Of a stretch of DNA of 64,000 nt, positions 46,762 to 58,262 are shown one piece after another. How positions within the stretch are numbered: position 1 is the stretch's first letter; the number at the start of each line of letters is the position of its first letter. The translations under genes and the position numbers were made by a program. The notes beneath the pieces are model-generated. The model was given only the letters and a program-made list of their open reading frames with translations. It was not told the DNA's origin and searched no databases. Source of the stretch: Sordaria brevicollis (taxonomy: Eukaryota; Ascomycota; Sordariomycetes; Sordariales; Sordariaceae); NCBI GenBank assembly GCA_033439795.1, contig JAUTDP010000009.1, positions 1,550,001 through 1,614,000 on the forward strand. The letters run 5' to 3'.

Positions 46762-47455
46762 TTTCGAGGTGGTGTGGTGGTGGTGGATTGGCCGAAAGAC
46801 GGGGGTTCGGAGTTGGGGAGACCTCTCTCTGGCCGGGTGCCGTGATATGCGGAGGTTTCGTGCGGCGGAGGGAACGGACCAGGCAAGGCGGGTTCAGCGG
46901 CCTCTCGCTCTCTCACTCTCCAAGGTTCGGCTCGGGATGGATCGTTGGACACGGAACGGGGCTTTCAACTCGAAATTCTGAAAGCTCGGGGCGGGCAGCA
47001 ACAGGCGCTAGAGCGTTTTGGTGCTAGCCTCGTTGACCGCGGAGGTTCTGCCGTTGTACACCGCTAAACTTTTTGTGCAAGGGGACCTTTCAGCAGCCTC
47101 CACACCCCGCCAAAAAAGTGAGAAAACTTTCGCTGGGCCAGTCGCAGAGTTGCATTTCCTCCTTCCCATTCCATCCTCGCTTCTCTCTCTCTTCCTCTCT
47201 TCCTTTTTTTCTTCCCCAGTCCATTCGTCATCTCAATCCTCACGCCACATTCTATTTGATACCCCAAAGCCTCGTTTCTTTTTTTTCAACCCTTCTTCCC
47301 TCTTTTTGTTTCTTCTACTCCATCAATCTCAATCCCCACCGATTCACGGATATCCCCGACCACCGCTCTCGCAGGCGAGACCGAAAAATTTCCACATCTG
47401 CATCCTTTACCCACAAACCTAATCAGAAGTTTGGCATCGAGTGACATCTGCCAAA
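46762..47455. promoter_or_regulatory. Divergent promoter region pet123 / nog2
   Basis: 694 bp. The nog2 side (about 47155-47330) is strongly pyrimidine-rich (CT/TTC-rich), as is common for leaders of highly expressed translation genes. No specific site can be named. Confidence 0.5.
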
Positions 47456-49835
47456 ATGGGAACAGGAAAGAAGGAAAAGTCTCGCATTCAGCGACAGGGC
47501 AAGGTGACGGGTGATCCCAAGGTCAAGGGCGAGAACTTCTACCGGAGCGCAAAGAAGATCAAGGCCTTGAACGTGCTCAAGGAGGGAAAGGCCATTCGCA
47601 ACAAGGAGGGCAAGGTCGTCAAGGCCGCGTCGTATCAGAGCAGAGATGTTCCCACAGCCGTCATCGAGCCGAACCGGAGATGGTTCAACAATACCAGAGT
47701 CATTTCGCAGGACACGTTGACATCTTTCCGGGAGGCGATTGCTGAGAAGGACAAGGATCCTTACTGTACGTTCAACCACAGCTCCCCTTCCTGTCACCTG
47801 TTGAGCCGACCAAAACTAATGCGGTTTGTCTTATAGCGGTGCTGTTGAAGAGCAACAAGCTCCCCATGAGCTTGATCAGAGATGGTCCCAAGGATGCGTT
47901 GAAGAAGCACCAGGCCAAGATGACGATCGAGAGCGAGCCGTTTTCACAGACCTTTGGCCCCAAGGCGCAGAGGAAGAGGCCAAAACTCAGCTTCAACACG
48001 ATCGGGGATTTGACAGAACACAGCGAGAAGAGTATGGATTCATACCAGGCCAGACTCGAGGAGATCAAGCTTCTCAGTGGTGCCTCTGGATATGGCGGCG
48101 GTCTCGCCGACGACGATGTTCAAGAGGAGGATTTCAGTGTCGCGACGGCGAAGGAGGCTATCTTCACCAAGGGCCAGTCCAAGCGTATCTGGAACGAGTT
48201 GTGTAAGTTCTTTTGTTCCCCTCGCTGGTTGTTTCAGTTTGCTAACAATCACACAGACAAGGTCATTGATTCTTCAGATGTCATCCTGCACGTTATCGAT
48301 GCCAGAGATCCTCTGGGAACCAGATGTCGTCACGTTGAGAAGTACCTTGCCACTGAGGCTCCTCATAAGCACCTTATCTTTGTGCTTAACAAGATCGATC
48401 TTGTTCCTTCCAAGACTGCTGTAAGTTCACACCATCGATTCCTTTTTTACATCTTTTGCTTGAATCTCTCGACTTGCCTCGCGCAAATCCTGAGGTTCCC
48501 AGGGATTTTGTCAGGATTTTTCCCGCATTCACTTGCGCTCATTGGGATTGGTCTGTTACATCGCTGGGAGATTAATATCCACCTCCCAACTTTCCTGGTC
48601 CCGTCTTGGGATCGGGGATTTGAAGGACTCCGTCTTGGAGGACTTCACGGGATACCGGACGTGTTTCGTTTGAGTTGAAGGCCACCCTGCCTTTGAGCAG
48701 AACCTACTGTGGATGTCTTCTTAGTTATGATTCACACATTTCTCTATGTCAAATATCTTGTATCATCAGTTTCCAAACGATCTGGAACTAACTGAAAGAA
48801 TAGGCTGCCTGGATTCGCGTCCTTCAGAAGGATCACCCCACATGTGCTATGAGGTCTAGCATCAAGAACCCCTTTGGTCGTGGTTCTTTGATCGATCTCC
48901 TCAGACAGTTCAGCATCTTGCACAAGGACAGGAAACAGATCAGTGTCGGTCTTGTCGGTTACCCCAACGTCGGCAAGTCGAGTATCATCAACGCCCTTCG
49001 CGGCAAGGCCGTCGCCAAGGTTGCTCCTATTCCAGGTGAGACCAAGGTGTGGCAGTACGTTACCTTGATGAGGAGGATCTACCTCATCGACTGCCCCGGT
49101 ATCGTTCCTCCCAACCAGAACGATACCCCGCAGGATCTGCTCCTGCGTGGTGTCGTCCGTGTGGAGAACGTCGATAACCCTGAGCAGTACATCCCTGCCG
49201 TGTTGAACAAGGTCAAGCCTCACCACATGGAGAGGACGTATGAGCTCAAGGGCTGGAAAGACCACATCCACTTCCTTGAGATGCTTGCCAGGAAGGGTGG
49301 TAGACTTCTCAAGGGTGGTGAGCCTGATGTTGATGGTGTTGCCAAGATGGTCCTCAATGATTTCATGCGTGGCAAGATCCCTTGGTTCACGCCTGCCCCC
49401 GAGAAGGAGGAGGGTGAGGCTGACACCATGGAGGGCCGTGAAGGCCGCTATGGTGAAATGTCCAAGAAGCGCAAGCGTGAGGAGGACGAGAGCGCGCCTG
49501 CTACCACTGCCACCACTCCCGCCTCGGCAGGCAAGGATTCCAAGGAAGATGATGACCTTGAGAACTTTGCCGGCTTCGACAGTGACAGCGACTCCGAGGT
49601 CGAGGAGGCCGATGAGGAGAAGGGCGATGAGAAGAGCACTGCTGAAGACATGATACCCCTGGACGAGTCAAGCGATGAGGAAGAGGAAGATGAGGAAGAC
49701 GGCTCTGACGGCGAAGATGGAGAGGAAGGTTCCGACCTCGACATCGAAGGTGCCAGCGAGCTTGAAGAGTCCGAGTCAGAAGCCGAGGCTGCGCCAGCAC
49801 CTCCTGCGAAGAAGCAGAGGAGGGGCAGGAAATGA
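47456..49835 (+). CDS. nog2: Nucleolar GTP-binding protein 2 (Nog2/Nug2)
   Basis: Exons are 47456-47765, 47837-48202, 48257-48420 and 48804-49835, giving 623 aa. Nog2 is a circularly permuted GTPase needed for late nuclear maturation and export of pre-60S ribosomes. The NGP1NT domain begins MGTGKKEKSRIQRQGKVTGDP. The permuted G motifs follow in order: NKID (G4), then after a loop GYPNVGKSSIINAL (G1), PIPGETK (G2) and DCPGIVP (G3). The C-terminal ~170 residues are acidic, with SDSDSEVEEADEE and similar runs, and end in the basic KKQRRGRK. The third intron (48421-48803) is 383 bp, three to six times longer than the others in the gene. The reading frame is restored only with all three introns. 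Confidence 0.95.
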
Positions 49836-52199
49836 ATGCAGTGGCATGGGGGTGATGTTGAAGTGAACCGAAGCTGCCTTCAAGGGCCAACCTGAGTTGG
49901 CGATGATCGAACTTGGTCTTGAAAGCCGGTGTCACTGATAATAAAACATTGAGGACTTGGGCATATCCTCTGTATGGTGTTTGTTGCCCGTTGATTTTCA
50001 TTCCCATTTGTCTTTTCTGTGATATAAGTTGTGATATTGCTTTGTTTTTCACTTGCCGCATGCGTCTCATTGAGCGCCATGTCGTCACATTCATAGGTAT
50101 GGAGTTGGGGAGGACTTATACGGAGGTTTGCTGTTCAATCTACTCGGTAGCTTTTATCATATCATCATCGCCAACATGAAGGGCCATTGTGAACGCTCAT
50201 CAAAGCTTGCGAGTTAGTGTTGAATACAAAGCTTGGGTTCCTTCTTCTCCCCATAAATATAGTCTGTCATCACCCTTCATCTCTCGGGTATTGATCTAAC
50301 TTCCGACAAGTCTTGCCGCTTGTGTACAAGCCCGAACCGAGGCAGTCAATATGATAGTTCCTTTAGCAAAGTCAGGTCGAAGTTGACCTGTGTAATGGGA
50401 CCGTGCATTCCTCAGGCTAAGAATTATATCCGGTTGTCGTTAGCGAAAGTAGGTATGCTTCCAACTTCGACTGGACAAACGGTTTACAGAACAGCCCTCA
50501 AAACATGTAAAATTACCCTTGACACATGACCCCCGAGTTCGAGTTGGACAAGACTAAAATGTTTCTACTGCTCCGCCCAAATCAGACCATCTAGCAGTCA
50601 CACAAGATCGTCGCCGACGACAAGATACACCTTCGAACAACCAAGCATAAAGTATAAAGCGGGAGCCTGTACCTGTACATCTACAAACCGACGATCCAGA
50701 CCGTTCCTATTTTCCCCCATTCCATCCCATTTCTACAAAACCCAATGTGCCCCATGGGCTAAACTCCCGTACAACATTCTGCCTTATTTCAGACGCTGTG
50801 TATGTACATGTGTATCACCACCCCCCGATACCGCTGGTCTGGTGAAAAGGAGGACATTTAACCTGGCTGGCAAGGATTTCTACACCTTCGTTTGAAAATT
50901 TTGGAAGTTTTCTGCGAAAAGGTTGAAAGATGGAAAAAAAAGACAGATCTAGATCAGTTCGGCTGTTATTACTCCACGGGCTCGTCTGTCAAGATGGCAT
51001 GATACTCCTCGAGTGCCGGGACAAGCTGTATGTCTCGAACATGGTGAGGGAAGATATGAAGAGGCAGAGTCCTGCCGTACACAAAAAAAAAAACACCAAC
51101 GGGGCGGTGTGGTGGATCTGATATTGATACTAGGCATTGACATCAGGAGGCCTCGTGGGGTAGGGCTGTTGAGTTTGCATGACGATTTGCGGTCTGCATC
51201 TCTATGTACGATATAAGAGAAGAGTTGACGAAATCGGTGTATTTTCTCCGCGATTGTTAGATACACGAAAGGTGGTGGCGGGCAAAAGTCGCAATTTGTC
51301 AACGTCTATAACTGGAATATTGTGGGATTTGAGATATTGATGTGATCTGAGCTTGGTGTGGCGTTGTTACTCGGTGGTGTTGAGTGGTATGAGACGATCA
51401 TGATGTTCAACTGTCAACGTTGCAACCCTCGATGCTTATTATCCTCTTGAATGAGCGAACAGTCTGGTTTTGGAATTTAGGATTGTGACGAGGGGACACG
51501 ATAGAATGTCGGATTAGGACGAGGCTCAGAGCAAGAGAATAGATGGGACGGGACGTTAAGATTTGTAAGTGGAAGGTGGGATAATGCAAGAGCGGGAATG
51601 CCCCCTCGTTACCTACCGTAGACATATATCTGGATCAGGTCCGTTAGCAAAGGACCTCTTGCTGGTTTTTTGTTGGTGCTATCAACCTGCTTCTTTGCGG
51701 TGTAGGAGACACACAAAGCCTCTTTCTCGTATATCGGTGTTGATTTCGCCTATCATAAGCCCTATTTTATCCTCTTTACCTCGCATAGTATCCCGAGTCT
51801 GGGGATCAAACGTTTTAGTTGACGAACCGAGCTAACACTCGAGGTTGAGGAAGCTACCCCTAACTGCATTGCTTACTCTACCCAAGCCCCGCCCCCCTCG
51901 CGACTTCTCCAGCCGTAGAGGTGTTCGGTCTTGCAGCAAATCCCCATCCGATGGCATCATCGTCTTGTCGACCCTGGTTTGTTGGTTCATAGCCAATTTG
52001 ATATCACATAATTCCAAATTCATCTTCCTGTCTTCTTTCTTAAGAAGAAAAAAAATCGACCACTTCAGATAGATCTCCCACATTCCCCTCATCACCAACA
52101 TTCATCGTTCACTTACTCACTTGAAGCGACTTGATCGTTTACATCCGCCTTTTCATCCATACCACTCACATTTATCACCAACTTCCACATCCCACCACA
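49836..52199. other. 2.36-kb region without an assigned gene
   Basis: This is the largest unexplained euchromatic gap. On the minus strand, a stretch from 51071 to 50969 looks like a terminal exon: poly-T11, a CAG acceptor and 34 codons of protein-like sequence to TAA. I could not build a convincing upstream part. A short spliced minus-strand gene or a noncoding transcript is possible. Otherwise I see only 3' and 5' flanks. Confidence 0.4.
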
Positions 52200-52929
52200 A
52201 TGGCTCTCCCTCCCAAGTTCTCCGGCCAGCGCTTCATCCCCACCGAAGGAGCCGGCGCCAGCTCCTTTCCCTCTCAGCCTCTTCACACAGTCGAGATCTT
52301 CCTCGACTATACCTGTCCTTTCTCAGCCAGTAAGTTCCTATTCCACCACCGATATTTCCATCTCTTCCCACGAGTCTCCAACTAACCCCTGAAAAATAGA
52401 AATCTACAACACCCTCTACACCTCCCTCCTCCCTGCCCTTTCCTCTGATCCCTCCCTCGGATCCAAGCTCCAATTCATCTTCCGCCACCAAGTCCAACCC
52501 TGGCACCCTTCCTCCACCTTAACCCACGAAGCCGCCCTCGCCGTGCAACGTCTGGCCCCTGCCAAATTCTGGGATTTTTCCGCCGCGCTTTTCAAGGACC
52601 AAAAGGCTTACTTTGACGTGTCTTTGGTCAACGAGACGCGCAATGAGACGTATAAGCGGCTGGCCAAGCTAGCTGCTGATAGCGTGGGCGTGGATGAAAA
52701 CCAGGTTTATGAGCTGCTAAAGATCCCGACGGAGGCCAAGGGGGATAATGGAAGCTTGAATGTGGGGAACGCGGTGACGAATGACCTAAAGGTGGTGATC
52801 AAGATGGCGAGGCTGGTGGGGGTGCATGTGAGCCCGACGGTGATTTTTGATGGGGTGGTGGCGGGGGATGTGAGTTCTAGTTGGAGTTTGGAGCAGTGGT
52901 TGGAGTTTTTGAGGAAGGCTACGGCCTGA
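52200..52929 (+). CDS. DsbA-like/thioredoxin-fold protein
   Basis: Exons are 52200-52329 and 52400-52929, giving 219 aa. The sequence has the layout of DsbA-family thioredoxin-fold proteins: beta strand HTVEIFLDYTCPFSA, with a single-Cys CPFS motif where thioredoxins have CxxC. A helical insertion domain follows, with FRHQVQPWHPSSTLTHEAALAVQRLAPAKFWDFSAALFKDQ and the helices to QVYELLKI. Then comes a second thioredoxin half with GVHVSPTVIFDGVVAG, whose cis-Pro is in VSPT, ending in WSLEQWLEFLRK. No signal peptide is seen, so it is probably cytosolic. The missing second Cys argues against a classical disulfide oxidase; a glutathione- or ligand-binding role is possible but unproven. Confidence 0.85.
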
Positions 52930-53549
52930 GGTAAAGAAAGAGGGTGGAAGGGAAAAGGTGTGGATGTGAATGAGCGGGCTAGTGGAGGTGTATGGACAAT
53001 TTGATCGATAGTAGAAACTTGTCGTTGCAGAGGCGACTCATTACAACGAGTAAAAAAATATGGTGCGGAAGTCCAACAGACCGAGGACAAAGATGCCTTT
53101 CATGATAAAATATATTGGCGACAGCACAGCACATACGAAAAGCTTTACCATACGCGGTAGCGGCTGAAGAGAATTCTAAGGGTATCGTACTCTTCTGCTG
53201 TTACTGATACCTACATAACCTACAGAGCTTGCCTCTCCTATTGCGTCTAATGTGCGAATATGCTGAGACCAACAAAAAAGAAAATCAACCAAAGAGAAAC
53301 CTCCCCATGATGAAGCTGAGCAAGTAGGCCCCACCCATATGAGGCTCTCAAACAAATGCAGACACACTGTTCAGTGAGGTGACGGAACACACCTGATCGT
53401 GGGACAGTGAGCGTTAAGCGCGTGAGTGAGTATGAGGAGAGGATATTTTACATTTGCGAGTTGGAGGTATAGAAAAAAATGACATGACAAAACAAGAACA
53501 AAAAGAAGCATCTAGAGCCGGATATGACTTCTGCTTTTAAAAGACTCTG
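52930..53549. other. Convergent 3' flanks of the DsbA-like gene and mS38
   Basis: 620 bp of noncoding DNA. No repeat or gene is seen. Confidence 0.5.
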
Positions 53550-54653
53550 TTAAAGTCTATCCTGCTTGCGACGCTCGTTTCTTGTCCTGCGCATGAGCTT
53601 CTTGTACTTCTTCTTCTTGATCTTCAGCTTCTTTTGCCTGCGCACGCTGATGGCGTGCATGATCCCCTGCTGCTGGCGGGCATCCTCGTAGCGGATCTGG
53701 CGGAGAGCGAGACGCTCCAGGAAGCTGCGTGGTTGCACGGCATCGTCCTCGACGAGTTCTGGGCTGTGCGCCATGATCTTGTACTGGCCGTTGGTGTCCC
53801 TCGTCTCCTCGATCGTGACCATCGCCTTGTAAACGCGTGTTTCGGGCTCCTCCTCGGCGGCAGCAATCTCCTCGGCGATAGCGGCAGAAGCCTCGGCCTC
53901 AGCGGCGGCCTCATCAACCTCGGCGATGGGCTCGGGCGGCGGAGGAGGAGTGAAGGGAAGGAAGTGACCGGACATGGAGTTTAGCTGGAAGTAGACGTCG
54001 GACTCGGTGCCGTCGGGGTGCTTGAGGCTGATCTTGGTACCATCTTCAGCGTCGGCGTCGGAAAGCTTAAGGCCAGACAGTGACGACTCGAGATCGTGTA
54101 CGGACTGCGACAAAGTCGAGAGGACATCGGTGGCCTTGTGTCCCTTGCGGTGGTTGAAGATCTCGGCGAATGACTCCTCGGTTACGGTCTTGGGAAGAAG
54201 CTGGGTAACAGAGATGGGTCTGTGGAGGGCGAAGAAGGTCGAAAGCGCGAGAGCTAGAACAATCTTTGTTAGTACCTTTGACCCCAGACCTTTGTGTGAC
54301 GACCAAACGGCGTGGATAAACGTACCCTCATCCTTGATGTGCCTGGTGCTAGGCACACTGGGGAGTGGCGGCATGGCCGGCTCCTTCGCCTTGCGCTTGC
54401 GCTTCTCGCCAGGAGTCTTGGAGGTGCCAGCGGCGGGCACAGAGTTGCGGGTAGCAAAGGCCCTGGAGGAGCCATCGTCGGGGCTTGACGGCTTCGAGGA
54501 GGAGTATCGTCGCTTTTGCAGGGAATTGGACTGGTAGGACGAGAGCATATAGGAGGAGCCGGCGCGAGGGGCGGACGAGGCTGCCAGAGAAGAGACGACG
54601 GCGGGCGACTGCGGCGCGGCAGCCACGACCCTTCGGACGGACTGGGGAATCAT
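53550..54653 (-). CDS. Mitochondrial small-subunit protein mS38 (Cox24/AURKAIP1 family)
   Basis: Exons are 54653-54326 and 54253-53550, giving 343 aa. The diagnostic part is the extreme C-terminus, an Arg/Lys-rich helix starting SVRRQKKLKIKKKKYKKLMR. This is the mS38/Cox24 domain that binds the decoding region of the mitochondrial small subunit. The N-terminus (MIPQSVRRVVAAAPQSPAVV and a Ser/Arg-rich stretch) fits a presequence. The middle contains a Pro-rich patch (FTPPPPPEPI) and an Ala/Glu-rich helix, more than is needed for mS38, as in other filamentous fungi. The intron 54254-54325 is 72 nt, in frame and without stops. A GGTACTAAC branch site and TAG acceptor support it being real. Confidence 0.87.
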   Translation of the reverse strand: MIPQSVRRVVAAAPQSPAVVSSLAASSAPRAGSSYMLSSYQSNSLQKRRYSSSKPSSPDDGSSRAFATRNSVPAAGTSKTPGEKRKRKAKEPAMPPLPSVPSTRHIKDEGTFIHAVWSSHKGLGSKVLTKIVLALALSTFFALHRPISVTQLLPKTVTEESFAEIFNHRKGHKATDVLSTLSQSVHDLESSLSGLKLSDADAEDGTKISLKHPDGTESDVYFQLNSMSGHFLPFTPPPPPEPIAEVDEAAAEAEASAAIAEEIAAAEEEPETRVYKAMVTIEETRDTNGQYKIMAHSPELVEDDAVQPRSFLERLALRQIRYEDARQQQGIMHAISVRRQKKLKIKKKKYKKLMRRTRNERRKQDRL

Positions 54654-55808
54654 GATGGCGATGTTCGAGAATTCGATGTTGAGGTCTAAAGGTACTGGTA
54701 CTGGGTCGCAGTTGATGGATATATGCCGCCTCCGACCGGCGTAAGTTCGCTTCCCAGACGGCGAGTCGAAAAGAGGGTGCAGCAACCGAACAACCGGAGG
54801 GAATGGGTTCGGGGGAGGGGGGGATCTGCAAGATAGGAAAGGAGGGTCAAACGGGGAGGTCAGATCAAGAAAGACAAGGCGTAACAAGAGACAAGGGCGG
54901 TACTCCAGATGGTCACCGGCCCGAGTTTGCACTGGACGTCACGTTCAACTGAAGCCTCAAGCGAGTGCGAAAGTTCGATTGCCGTTTGGCTGAAAGGCTT
55001 TGTTGCCCCGTGCGCACCGCACCCACCTGCGCTAAAATTGATCGCCACCAACACGATAAGGCCGGCAGCACTTCCACCACCGTCTCAGCTAGCGAGGAGC
55101 GAAGTGTACGTACCCCGGCCCTCCGCTGTCTCAGGTCCGGTACTGTACCGTGACCCCAACTTCCCCGGCTCCAGTTGGTCTGTGCCACCCTCCGAAGCCC
55201 AGCCCGCCGCGCAGAGATTCCCCAGCAAGGCAGGCATTTGGCACAGCATAACTCTTTATGTTACAAGGTGCATTTTCATGTATATATACTTTTTTGATTG
55301 TCAACACACCCGCCCAACACCCTGCTGTGCGGTCCAGACTTCGATTCAGAGAATGGGCTCATAGTAACCTTCGGCTACCACCATCACAGATTTTTTGCTG
55401 CAGGTGAACATTGCGAAAGGCCCTTGATGCGGTCTCGTCCAACTCCAACGTCGTGGCAAGTCTCTCATCATTCACCCTCATCTTGTCCTACTCAACCTCT
55501 CTCGCCTCGCGTAGGCCATTGGAGCACAATGTCGTCAAAGGATTCGCAAACCAGACTAGAAATCCGTAATCGAAGTGGTAATCCCTGCCCCCAGCTCCAC
55601 CTCTCTCTCCCTCTCACTCTTGTACCCGTAACATGACCATTTTGTGACCCAATTAACCGACCAAAATAACCTGTACTGCAAAAGACTTTGTACGCAAGGA
55701 AATTGATTGCTCTATGTCTAGCCTCCGACCCTAGAGTACAGGTTTTGGGCTGGAATGCAACACCGATTATAATACAAACCCCGGCCCCCTTCTTTGCTCC
55801 CCAATCGC
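54654..55808. other. Intergenic: mS38 upstream region / MPP-beta 3' flank
   Basis: 1.16 kb. Open frames of up to about 150 codons occur on both strands over 54900-55360, but they overlap each other and show no domain. I see no supported gene. Confidence 0.45.
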
Positions 55809-57668
55809 TTAGAAAGAGTTCCTGCTCATATCGGCCCTGATGCGGGCATAGTCGAAGAGACCCTCGATGCTGCCGACAGCGCTGATAGCAATATCCTGAT
55901 CCCAGATCTTCTTGTTGGCGAAGTCCATAACGTCCTTGGCGGAAACGGCATCGATGATGCGCTCGATCTCACCGGGGCTCATGCGGCGGCCGGTGGTGAC
56001 GATCTGGCGACCAATGTCCTCAGCGACGGCGGTGGTGCCGTCGAGGGAGAGGAGGATGGAAGCCTTGAGCTGGGCCTTCGCGCGCTCAACCTCAGCGTCG
56101 GTAACGTTGGAGCAGAGACGGGTCCACTCGCGGAGGGCGAAGTGAACAAGGTCGTCGACGCGGTCGAGCTTGTCAGAAACAAGGTAGATACCCCAGAGAC
56201 TATAGATTTTTTCCCCATGTCAGTAGTTGTACCTCAAAAAAATCAGTAATCAAGTCCGCAAATCTGGGCCTGCTTACCCAGTGTCGCTGTAGCTGGTAGA
56301 GAAGGACATGAAGCTGGTGGCGAGGTCATGCTTGTGGACGAAACCGCTGAGCTTGCTGCCCTGATGAGGAGCGTTGCCAAGAGCCTTGTCGTAGTTGCCA
56401 ACGATGGCCTGGGTGACGAGGGCAGTGAAGTAGTCATCGTCGGACCAGCTGACACCCTCAACGGCGATGGCGACGTTGGCGGTGGGGATGGTATCGTCGC
56501 GGATGCGGATATCAGAGCCAATGAAGTCGGGCTTCTTCTTGGAGAGAATGGAAGCGCTGCTCTCGGGGGCGGTAGCGGGAAGCTTGGAGAAGTACTTGTC
56601 GGCCATCTCGACGAGCTGCTCGTGGGGGACGCCACCGGCGCCAACGAGAACCATGCGGTCGGCGGTGTAGTTGTTCTTGATGTAGTTCACGAGCTCGGTA
56701 CGGGTGATGTCACGGATGTTCTCACGGGGGCCGAGGATGGTGCGGCCGAGGGGCTGGTGCTGGTAGGCGGTAGCGTGGAGGTGGTCGAAAACAACCTCCT
56801 CGAGCTGCTTCTCAACCTCCTCGGACTCGCGGAGGATGACGTCGCGCTCGCGCTCAATGGCGGACTCCTCGAGCTTGGAGTTCTGGAGAATGTCCTGGAG
56901 AATGTCGACGCACTTGGGGACGTCCTCGTTGAGAGCCTTGGCGAAGTAGACAGTGTTCTCGCGCTGTTGCCCGGGGGTTAGCGGGCGGCGGCGGATGAGC
57001 CGGACGACAGGATCAGACGAACCGAGGTGTAGGCGTTGAGGTGAGCGCCCATGTTCTCAATCTCGAGCTCCAACTGCTGCTGAGTGCGCTTCGTCGTTCC
57101 CTGCGTGTCGCGATATCGAATTAACCACATGTCCCTCTCATATCATCATATGATCCATCCCATGATCCTGTAACAGCCCAACGCGCCACATCAAAGCTAA
57201 CCACAGCCCGGGGAGAGGACTTCGTAACGCGTGACATCGGAGGGGTCGTACCTTGAAGGCAAGGTGCTCGAGGAAGTGGGCGGTGCCATTGGTCTCGTCG
57301 GTCTCGGCCCTGGAACCGGCATCGATCCACATGCCAACCGTGGAGGTCTGGGCGTAGGGAGAGTACTGGGAAGCAACCTGTGATAGCAATTGACGTTAGG
57401 ACTAGTCTGAAGGTGTCTCGAAGTCCGGACAAGCAGCCGGGGAGGGGGTCAATCGGGCCGGCCGGGGGCTCGGAGGCGGACTCGGAGCCCGGGGGCGGAG
57501 GGGAGCGGGCGTCCTCACGGTCAAGCCATTCTTGAGGGTGGTGGTCTGGGTCTTGATGCCGGAGCCGTTGTGAGGAGTAGCGAGACCTCTGCGGAAAGGG
57601 TTGATAACACCCCCAGCGCGGGCCTTCACGCCCTGCGCCAGGTTGAGAGCTAGTCTCCGGGAAGCCAT
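55809..57668 (-). CDS. pep: Mitochondrial processing peptidase beta subunit (MPP-beta / PEP)
   Basis: Exons are 57668-57519, 57377-57252, 57100-57023, 56963-56278 and 56199-55809, giving 476 aa. MPP-beta is the zinc-bearing subunit of the matrix peptidase that removes presequences. In Neurospora the same protein is also core protein I of complex III. The M16 metallopeptidase motif HFLEH (His84, Glu87, His88) is intact, with the third zinc ligand expected about 75 residues on in the [12 protein letters not shown] segment. Other family blocks are [52 protein letters not shown] and the C-terminal [13 protein letters not shown]. The N-terminus ([20 protein letters not shown]) is an amphipathic presequence. 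Intron 1 (57378-57518) is very GC-rich. The retroelement lies about 400 bp upstream of the ATG. Confidence 0.96.
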
Positions 57669-58064
57669 GGAGGTCGGTGGTTGAAGGGGGTGGAATGAGC
57701 GGTTTGAAGGAAAGGATGCTACAGTGAGGACCTCTAGCTGCTCACATCAAAAAAGTCGTTAATTTTGCCTCAGTTCCAAGGCGAGCTCGGGAACCCCCGG
57801 GGGCCGCTCGGGCCACCATGAACGACTTTGGAGTACTCGAGCTCGAATCACGTGCAGACCGGGTCTTCGGCTTAGGAATTCCAGCCATTGGATTCGTTCT
57901 CACAATGCAACTCTTGCACTCCCCACAGCAATGGAGCCGCCAACACGGCGCCCAAACTGCCAGCGACGTAGCTGGGCGACGGGAAGCTTTGCTGGGCGGC
58001 CTGGGCTTCAACGTCAGAGCTTCCCCTCTCCCATGCGGGAGTCCCACGACACTAAACACCACCC
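57669..58064 (-). promoter_or_regulatory. MPP-beta promoter between gene and retroelement
   Basis: About 400 bp of ordinary-composition DNA is all that separates the MPP-beta start codon from the transposon edge. It shows no visible RIP decay. Confidence 0.6.
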
Positions 58065-58069
58065 AAAAC
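58065..58069. repeat. Target-site duplication AAAAC (left copy)
   Basis: AAAAC immediately precedes the left LTR (TGTAAGG...), and the same five bases follow the right LTR at 63952-63956. A perfect 5-bp duplication is the normal signature of Ty1/copia integration. Confidence 0.9.
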
Positions 58070-58262
58070 TGTAAGGTTACGCACAATAATAAGCTGATCA
58101 AATCAATAGATTGGTGATGTATTTGGAGGGAGAGGAAGAGAGAGAAGGGCGGAAGGTCTAGAGGTTTTAAAAGTCTGGTGCGGTCAGGGTAGGGTACGGT
58201 ACAGACTAAGCATAATGAATATACTAGTCGGTATAGCCCAATAAATGCTAGACCCACTAATA
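58070..58262 (-). repeat. Left LTR (3' LTR of the copia element)
   Basis: 193 bp, beginning TGTAAGGTTACG and ending ...CACTAATA, where the right LTR has ...CACCAACA. It differs from the right LTR by about 18 derived transitions, nearly all in its right half next to the interior. Confidence 0.93.

Noticed and set aside
48727..48795. Possible C/D snoRNA in nog2 intron 3 (ATGATTC and CTGA)
   Set aside because: The C box is imperfect, no terminal stem is seen and the CTGA coincides with the branch-site region.
57742..58257. Open frame spanning the left LTR, with a related one at the right LTR
   Set aside because: The shared residues come from the duplicated LTR sequence and are not from a gene; LTRs are noncoding.
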